DNA from: Pseudo-nitzschia pungens
Taxonomy: Eukaryota; Bacillariophyta; Bacillariophyceae; Bacillariales; Bacillariaceae
Length of the DNA: 64,000 nt
NCBI GenBank assembly: GCA_037355855.1
Contig: CM074762.1
Location: 558,001-622,000, forward strand
Reading direction: 5' to 3'
A program made the translations under genes and the position numbers. The notes below the pieces were generated by a model. That model saw only the letters and a list, made by a program, of their open reading frames with translations. It had not been told where the DNA came from and searched no databases. Of this stretch, positions 57,801-64,000 are shown piece after piece; within the stretch, counting starts at the first letter, position 1, and every line of letters starts with the position of its first letter.

Positions 57801-60800
57801 GTGCCTTCTGTGAGTCCAAGCGGTGTTCCCTCTGGTAGTCCAAGCGCATCACCAAGTGGTGTTCCATCTGCCAGTCCAAGCTCATCTCCCAGTGGTGGTC
57901 CATCTGCTAGTCCCAGTGCTTCTCCCTCTTACCAGCCGAGTTCATCCCCTAGTGCATCCCCCAGTGCTTCTCCATCCTCCAGTCCTTCTGCATCACCAAG
58001 TAGCATCCCAAGTGCTTCTCCTTCAGCATCCCCTTCTGTGTCCATGATGCCCACAGACTGCTACATGCCAGCTCCTGGAAAGGTTGTTGAGCAAATGTGT
58101 GTTGATAGTGAGAGTGTTGTTGATACTACTGTTGGAATGCCTGAAGGTGCTCTTGTTATCAGCAAGCAGGATGGTTCCAAGGTGGAGTTCACTGTGAGCC
58201 TTGCTTGGGCTGGTGCATCGGGCATGGCAGTTTTGTCTCAAGACTCAGACCTGGAATCAAGTTGTACAGTGATGGGCAATGTTGGTTATGGTTACTCTGA
58301 GAAGTTTGTAGGAGGATGCATTGAAGGCATCACTAGTGTCACAGTTGTGGCATACATGGATGAAGGATTTGACCCTGAAGAGTGTGAAGCCTGCAATGCT
58401 GGTGATCTTGAAGCGATGGGAGGAGAGTATTCATTCTGTGCCTACAGGATTGAGATTCCTTGTGAGTCAATCAGTGTTGAATGTGGGGAGCCAAGTACAC
58501 CACCAAGTGGAAGTTTCTATCCCAGCAGTGCACCTTCGGACAGCCCGACAAAGAGTTCATCTCCAAGTGCTTCACCGAGTGGATCTCCATCTGTTTCACC
58601 TAGTGGAAGCCCCTCTGGCAGTCCCAGCCATTCTCCCTCAGGCAGTCCCTCTGTCAGTCCAAGTGGTGGACCGTCTGGTAGTCCAAGCGCATCACCAAGT
58701 GGTGTTCCATCTGCCAGTCCCAGTGCATGGCCAAGTGGTGTTCCATCTGCCAGTCCGAGTGCTTCTCCATCTGGTTTGCCTAGTGCATCCCCCAGTTCTT
58801 CGCCATCTTTGAGTCCTTCTGCATCTCCAAGCGGAAGCTCCAAGCAGCTCACCATCTGAATCACCAAGTGGAAGTTTCTATCCCAGCAGTGCACCTTCTG
58901 ACAGCCCAACAAAGAGTTTGTCTCCAAGTGCTTCTCCCAGTGTATCTCCAAGCTCATCACCAAGTGTATCTCCATCTGGCTCACCAAGTGGCTCGCCGTC
59001 TGGCAGTCCGAGTGGTTCCCCCTCTGTTAGCCCGAGTGCGTCGCCAAGTGGAGGTCCATCTGGTAGCCCAAGTGGCTCTCCAAGTGTTGGTCCGTCTGCT
59101 AGTCCGAGTGCATCCCCAAGTGTATCTACCTACGTGGAACTCCAAGCAGCTCACCATCTGCATCACCAAGTGGAAGTTTCTATCCCAGCAGTGCACCTTC
59201 TGACAGCCCAACAAAGAGTTTGTCTCCAAGTGCTTCTCCCAGTGGATCTCCTTCTGGTTCCCCAAGTGGAAGCCCTTCAGACGTGCCTTCTGTGAGTCCG
59301 AGCGGTGTTCCCTCTGGTAGTCCAAGCGCATCACCAAGTGGTGTTCCATCTGCCAGTCCAAGCTCATCTCCCAGTGGTGGTCCATCTGCTAGTCCCAGTG
59401 CTTCTCCCTCTTACCAGCCGAGTTCATCCCCTAGTGCATCCCCCAGTGCTTCTCCATCCTCCAGTCCTTCTGCATCACCAAGTAGCATCCCAAGTGCTTC
59501 TCCTTCAGCATCCCCTTCTGTGTCCATGATGCCCACAGACTGCTACATGCCAGCTCCTGGAAAGGTTGTTGAGCAAATGTGTGTTGATAGTGAGAGTGTT
59601 GTTGATACTACTGTTGGAATGCCTGAAGGTGCTCTTGTTATCAGCAAGCAGGATGGTTCCAAGGTGGAGTTCACTGTGAGCCTTGCTTGGGCTGGTGCAT
59701 CGGGCATGGCAGTTTTGTCTCAAGACTCAGACCTGGAATCAAGTTGTACAGTGATGGGCAATGTTGGTTATGGTTACTCTGAGAAGTTTGTAGGAGGATG
59801 CATTGAAGGCATCACTAGTGTCACAGTTGTGGCATACATGGATGAAGGATTTGACCCTGAAGAGTGTGAAGCCTGCAATGCTGGTGATCTTGAAGCGATG
59901 GGAGGAGAGTATTCATTCTGTGCCTACAGGATTGAGATTCCTTGTGAGTCAATCAGTGTTGAATGTGGGGAGCCAAGTACACCACCAAGTGGAAGTTTCT
60001 ATCCCAGCAGTGCACCTTCGGACAGCCCGACAAAGAGTTCATCTCCAAGTGCTTCACCGAGTGGATCTCCATCTGTTTCACCTAGTGGAAGCCCCTCTGG
60101 CAGTCCCAGCCATTCTCCCTCAGGCAGTCCCTCTGTCAGTCCAAGTGGTGGACCGTCTGGTAGTCCAAGCGCATCACCAAGTGGTGTTCCATCTGCCAGT
60201 CCCAGTGCATGCCCAAGTGGTGTTCCATCTGCCAGTCCGAGTGCTTCTCCATCTGGTTTGCCTAGTGCATCCCCCAGTTCTTCGCCATCTTTGAGTCCTT
60301 CTGCATCTCCAAGTGGAAGCTCCGAAGCAGCTCTACCATCTGAATCACCAAGTGGAAGTTTCTATCCCAGCAGTGCACCTTCTGACAGCCCAACAAAGAG
60401 TTTGTCTCCAAGTGCTTCTCCCAGTGTATCTCCAAGCTCATCACCAAGTGTATCTCCATCTGGCTCACCAAGTGGCTCGCCGTCTGGCAGTCCGAGTGGT
60501 TCCCCCTCTGTTAGCCCGAGTGCGTCGCCAAGTGGAGGTCCATCTGGTAGCCCAAGTGGCTCTCCAAGTGTTGGTCCGTCTGCTAGTCCGAGTGCATCCC
60601 CAAGTGTATCTCACCTAGTGGAACTCCAAGCAGCTCACCATCTGCATCACCAAGTGGAAGTTTCTATCCCAGCAGTGCACCTTCTGACAGCCCAACAAAG
60701 AGTTTGTCTCCAAGTGCTTCTCCCAGTGGATCTCCTTCTGGTTCCCCAAGTGGAAGCCCTTCAGACGTGCCTTCTGTGAGTCCAAGCGGTGTTCCCTCTG

Positions 60801-63800
60801 GTAGTCCAAGCGCATCACCAAGTGGTGTTCCATCTGCCAGTCCAAGCTCATCTCCCAGTGGTGGTCCATCTGCTAGTCCCAGTGCTTCTCCCTCTTACCA
60901 GCCGAGTTCATCCCCTAGTGCATCCCCCAGTGCTTCTCCATCCTCCAGTCCTTCTGCATCACCAAGTAGCATCCCAAGTGCTTCTCCTTCAGCATCCCCT
61001 TCTGTGTCCATGATGCCCACAGACTGCTACATGCCAGCTCCTGGAAAGGTTGTTGAGCAAATGTGTGTTGATAGTGAGAGTGTTGTTGATACTACTGTTG
61101 GAATGCCTGAAGGTGCTCTTGTTATCAGCAAGCAGGATGGTTCCAAGGTGGAGTTCACTGTGAGCCTTGCTTGGGCTGGTGCATCGGGCATGGCAGTTTT
61201 GTCTCAAGACTCAGACCTGGAATCAAGTTGTACAGTGATGGGCAATGTTGGTTATGGTTACTCTGAGAAGTTTGTAGGAGGATGCATTGAAGGCATCACT
61301 AGTGTCACAGTTGTGGCATACATGGATGAAGGATTTGACCCTGAAGAGTGTGAAGCCTGCAATGCTGGTGATCTTGAAGCGATGGGAGGAGAGTATTCAT
61401 TCTGTGCCTACAGGATTGAGATTCCTTGTGAGTCAATCAGTGTTGAATGTGGGGAGCCAAGTACACCACCAAGTGGAAGTTTCTATCCCAGCAGTGCACC
61501 TTCGGACAGCCCGACAAAGAGTTCATCTCCAAGTGCTTCACCGAGTGGATCTCCATCTGTTTCACCTAGTGGAAGCCCCTCTGGCAGTCCCAGCCATTCT
61601 CCCTCAGGCAGTCCCTCTGTCAGTCCAAGTGGTGGACCGTCTGGTAGTCCAAGCGCATCACCAAGTGGTGTTCCATCTGCCAGTCCCAGTGCATGGCCAA
61701 GTGGTGTTCCATCTGCCAGTCCGAGTGCTTCTCCATCTGGTTTGCCTAGTGCATCCCCCAGTTCTTCGCCATCTTTGAGTCCTTCTGCATCTCCAAGCGG
61801 AAGTCCAAGCAGCTCACCATCTGAATCACCAAGTGGAAGTTTCTATCCCAGCAGTGCACCTTCTGACAGCCCAACAAAGAGTTTGTCTCCAAGTGCTTCT
61901 CCCAGTGTATCTCCAAGCTCATCACCAAGTGTATCTCCATCTGGCTCACCAAGTGGCTCGCCGTCTGGCAGTCCGAGTGGTTCCCCCTCTGTTAGCCCGA
62001 GTGCGTCGCCAAGTGGAGGTCCATCTGGTAGCCCAAGTGGCTCTCCAAGTGTTGGTCCGTCTGCTAGTCCGAGTGCATCCCCAAGTGTATCACCTAGTGG
62101 AACTCCAAGCAGCTCACCATCTGCATCACCAAGTGGAAGTTTCTATCCCAGCAGTGCACCTTCTGACAGCCCAACAAAGAGTTTGTCTCCAAGTGCTTCT
62201 CCCAGTGGATCTCCTTCTGGTTCCCCAAGTGGAAGCCCTTCAGACGTGCCTTCTGTGAGTCCAAGCGGTGTTCCCTCTGGTAGTCCAAGCGCATCACCAA
62301 GTGGTGTTCCATCTGCCAGTCCAAGCTCATCTCCCAGTGGTGGTCCATCTGCTAGTCCCAGTGCTTCTCCCTCTTACCAGCCGAGTTCATCCCCTAGTGC
62401 ATCCCCCAGTGCTTCTCCATCCTCCAGTCCTTCTGCATCACCAAGTAGCATCCCAAGTGCTTCTCCTTCAGCATCCCCTTCTGTGTCCATGATGCCCACA
62501 GACTTGCTACATGCCAGCTCCTGGAAAGGTTGTTGAGCAAATGTGTGTTGATAGTGAGAGTGTTGTTGATACTACTGTTGGAATGCCTGAAGGTGCTCTT
62601 GTTATCAGCAAGCAGGATGGTTCCAAGGTGGAGTTCACTGTGAGCCTTGCTTGGGCTGGTGCATCGGGCATGGCAGTTTTGTCTCAAGACTCAGACCTGG
62701 AATCAAGTTGTACAGTGATGGGCAATGTTGGTTATGGTTACTCTGAGAAGTTTGTAGGAGGATGCATTGAAGGCATCACTAGTGTCACAGTTGTGGCATA
62801 CATGGATGAAGGATTTGACCCTGAAGAGTGTGAAGCCTGCAATGCTGGTGATCTTGAAGCGATGGGAGGAGAGTATTCATTCTGTGCCTACAGGATTGAG
62901 ATTCCTTGTGAGTCAATCAGTGTTGAATGTGGGGAGCCAAGTACACCACCAAGTGGAAGTTTCTATCCCAGCAGTGCACCTTCGGACAGCCCGACAAAGA
63001 GTTCATCTCCAAGTGCTTCACCGAGTGGATCTCCATCTGTTTCACCTAGTGGAAGCCCCTCTGGCAGTCCCAGCCATTCTCCCTCAGGCAGTCCCTCTGT
63101 CAGTCCAAGTGGTGGACCGTCTGGTAGTCCAAGCGCATCACCAAGTGGTGTTCCATCTGCCAGTCCCAGTGCATGGCCAAGTGGTGTTCCATCTGCCAGT
63201 CCGAGTGCTTCTCCATCTGGTTTGCCTAGTGCATCCCCCAGTTCTTCGCCATCTTTGAGTCCTTCTGCATCTCCAAGCTGGAAGTCCAAGCAGCTCTACC
63301 ATCTGAATCACCAAGTGGAAGTTTCTATCCCAGCAGTGCACCTTCTGACAGCCCAACAAAGAGTTTGTCTCCAAGTGCTTCTCCCAGTGTATCTCCAAGC
63401 TCATCACCAAGTGTATCTCCATCTGGCTCACCAAGTGGCTCGCCGTCTGGCAGTCCGAGTGGTTCCCCCTCTGTTAGCCCGAGTGCGTCGCCAAGTGGAG
63501 GTCCATCTGGTAGCCCAAGTGGCTCTCCAAGTGTTGGTCCGTCTGCTAGTCCGAGTGCATCCCCAAGTGTATCACCTAGTGGAACTCCAAGCAGCTCACC
63601 ATCTGCATCACCAAGTGGAAGTTTCTATCCCAGCAGTGCACCTTCTGACAGCCCAACAAAGAGTTTGTCTCCAAGTGCTTCTCCCAGTGGATCTCCTTCT
63701 GGTTCCCCAAGTGGAAGCCCTTCAGACGTGCCTTCTGTGAGTCCAAGCGGTGTTCCCTCTGGTAGTCCAAGCGCATCACCAAGTGGTGTTCCATCTGCCA

Positions 63801-64000
63801 GTCCAAGCTCATCTCCCAGTGGTGGTCCATCTGCTAGTCCCAGTGCTTCTCCCTCTTACCAGCCGAGTTCATCCCCTAGTGCATCCCCCAGTGCTTCTCC
63901 ATCCTCCAGTCCTTCTGCATCACCAAGTAGCATCCCAAGTGCTTCTCCTTCAGCATCCCCTTCTGTGTCCATGATGCCCACAGACTTGCTACATGCCAGC
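45820..64000 (+). CDS. Giant secreted Ser/Pro-repeat protein with Cys-rich modules, 3' end missing
   Basis: ATG 45820 opens with a signal peptide (MRFFGLTVLLAICVRSEVTFG). Three divergent Cys-rich modules follow (about 45.9-47.2 kb), with shared landmarks such as FDVTECEACSVPDDNYVGYY. Then come ten near-identical modules of about 150 residues (starting at each ATGATGCCCACAGAC), each running from DCYMPAPGKVV to IEIPCESISVECGEP. Linkers of 340-730 residues built of PSASPSGSPS units, with spacers such as SSAPSDSPTKS, separate them. The frame is open for 3,997 codons to about 57.6 kb, then shifts several times (see separate entries). No transmembrane segment or intron is seen. The Pro-Ser repeats suggest heavy O-glycosylation and an extended, extracellular role in wall, sheath or adhesive. 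The module family is not one I can name. Confidence 0.85.
45889..47163. repeat. Three divergent N-terminal copies of the Cys-rich module
   Basis: The copies begin near 45903, 46362 and 46798. All have a Cys near the start, a central FSVSQ or FTITN strand, a Cys before a TAxC/AFC strand, and a final hydrophobic stretch ending in PC or SC. The first two keep ECEAC; the third has replaced it. They differ much more from each other than the ten downstream copies do, so the downstream set expanded later. Confidence 0.75.
57641..57655 (+). other. Frameshifting insertion 1 (+2)
   Basis: Reads TATCATCCTACGTGG. Other copies have either TATCACCTAGTGG (for example at 48307) or TATCTCCAACCGG (51511). The two extra bases are explained if both alternatives were written at the differing positions (A/T and G/C). 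Confidence 0.85.
58831..58842 (+). other. Frameshifting insertion 2 (+1)
   Basis: Reads GCGGAAGCTCC where other copies have GCGGAACTCC or GCGGAAGTCC. Again both variant bases (G and C) appear. It restores the original frame. Confidence 0.8.
59123..59137 (+). other. Frameshifting insertion 3 (+2)
   Basis: Reads TATCTACCTACGTGG, a second merged form of the same two alternatives as insertion 1, with T before A. Confidence 0.85.
60311..60340 (+). other. Triple insertion, frame kept (+3)
   Basis: Three single-base additions within 30 bp: GGAAGCTCC (G and C), TCCGAAGC (G and A), CTCTACC (T and A). Each pair is exactly the pair of bases that distinguishes the clean variants at 51219 and 53272 or 48655. 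The net effect is +3, so the frame survives with an altered short peptide (GSSEAALPS). Confidence 0.85.
60607..60621 (+). other. Frameshifting insertion 4 (+2)
   Basis: Reads TATCTCACCTAGTGG: the start of one variant (TATCTC) joined to the body of the other (ACCTAGTGG). The same two clean variants as at insertion 1 explain it. Confidence 0.8.
62501..62510 (+). other. Frameshifting insertion 5 (+1)
   Basis: Reads GACTTGCTAC where the other module starts have GACTGCTAC. This position is not variable among clean copies, so a merged-variant origin is not obvious. The same extra T recurs at 63985. Confidence 0.8.
63275..63300 (+). other. Frameshifting insertion 6 (+2, in two steps)
   Basis: CCAAGCTGGAAG (both C and T of the variable site) and CTCTACC (both T and A). 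Clean copies have only one of each. Confidence 0.85.
63981..63990 (+). other. Frameshifting insertion 7 (+1)
   Basis: CAGACTTGCT, the same extra T as at 62503, in the last module before the window ends. Confidence 0.8.

Larger units (their letters stand above)
47353..64000. repeat. Ten near-identical Cys-rich modules and their Pro-Ser linkers
   Basis: Module starts: 47353, 49282, 51913, 54508, 56563, 58044, 59526, 61010, 62489 and 63971 (last cut by the window). Each is about 450 bp. Spacings are 1929, 2631, 2595, 2055, 1481, 1482, 1484, 1479 and 1482. Modules 1-2 share SRSKDLETSC and IEGRTS; module 3 is intermediate; modules 4 and 6-9 have SQDSDLESSC; module 5 alone has SENNEWESSC. The linkers are shuffled blocks of the same Pro-Ser-X phrases. 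Confidence 0.9.
57013..64000. repeat. 1.48-kb tandem array
   Basis: From module 5 onward the spacing is constant within a few bases (1479-1484), and the units are almost identical including silent positions. This is a recent tandem expansion or an assembly extension. The small differences between units are almost all the insertions listed separately. Confidence 0.85.

Noticed and set aside
58517..63289. Antisense open frames over the Pro-Ser repeats (Gly/Leu/Asp-rich)
   Set aside because: The reverse complement of PSxPSx codons necessarily gives open LGxxDG-type frames. They repeat with the array and have no start or context of their own.
47630..63974. Plus-strand frames rich in Val/His/Leu (HLPV, QVVFHL phrases) in the repeats
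   Set aside because: They are out-of-frame readings of the same repeats. The in-frame reading has the signal peptide and Cys modules.
47353..64000. CRISPR-like array
   Set aside because: The repeats are coding, much longer than CRISPR repeats and without unique spacers.
57641..64000. Pseudogenisation of the giant gene
   Set aside because: The insertions match both alternatives of repeat variants and there are no stops or deletions in the frame before 57.6 kb. A consensus artefact is the simpler explanation, although reads are needed.

Overview
The window reads as nuclear DNA of a diatom, probably a pennate (the species is inference). The evidence is intron-containing genes with GT-AG introns of about 75 to 221 nt; a plastid-type presequence with an Ala|Phe cleavage context; a fused S-adenosylmethionine decarboxylase/aminopropyltransferase of the kind discussed for diatom long-chain polyamines; and a giant secreted Ser/Pro-rich repeat protein. 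About eighteen protein genes are well supported. They lie on both strands in convergent and divergent pairs, separated by 0.3-2.7 kb of AT-richer spacer. There are no operons, rRNA genes, CRISPR arrays or convincing tRNAs.

Layout. 0-7 kb: 3' part of an alpha/beta hydrolase, a type I membrane protein, a hypothetical acidic protein and a Yippee-domain zinc protein. 9.6-17.3 kb: a two-exon P-loop ATPase, a BTB-domain protein with a polyQ tract, a plastid-targeted TPR-like protein and a cyclophilin-like protein. 18.9-27.4 kb: a CRAL-TRIO lipid-binding protein, a DDX51/Dbp6 RNA helicase, a four-exon S1 serine protease ending in a ShKT-like domain, and a small multi-pass membrane protein. 28.7-43.1 kb: the AdoMetDC-aminopropyltransferase fusion, an EcKL/APH-type kinase, a GT8-like glycosyltransferase, a sulfotransferase-like protein, an EngB-type GTPase and an exostosin-like (GT47) glycosyltransferase. 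45.8-64 kb: one giant repeat gene that runs off the window.

The right half is thematically coherent. It holds a polyamine enzyme with a membrane anchor, two type II membrane glycosyltransferases, a membrane sulfotransferase-like protein and a very large secreted Ser/Pro repeat protein. These would fit secretory-pathway manufacture of frustule or extracellular-matrix material. That grouping is inference from position and family; no co-regulation can be seen in the sequence.

The giant gene has a signal peptide, three divergent Cys-rich modules, then ten near-identical Cys-rich modules separated by long Pro-Ser-X linkers. It is one open frame of 3,997 codons to about 57.6 kb. After that it is broken by small insertions. 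Most of these insertions carry both bases at positions where repeat variants differ, which points to consensus error in a collapsed tandem array rather than real mutation.

The spacers share two unexplained signals: an exact 10-mer, GTAAGGTTAC, found eleven times, and clusters of AGTAGTACTA-like sequence. They also hold a small foldback element with a 33-bp perfect terminal inverted repeat and TA flanks, with a degenerate full-length copy and a half copy elsewhere in the window.
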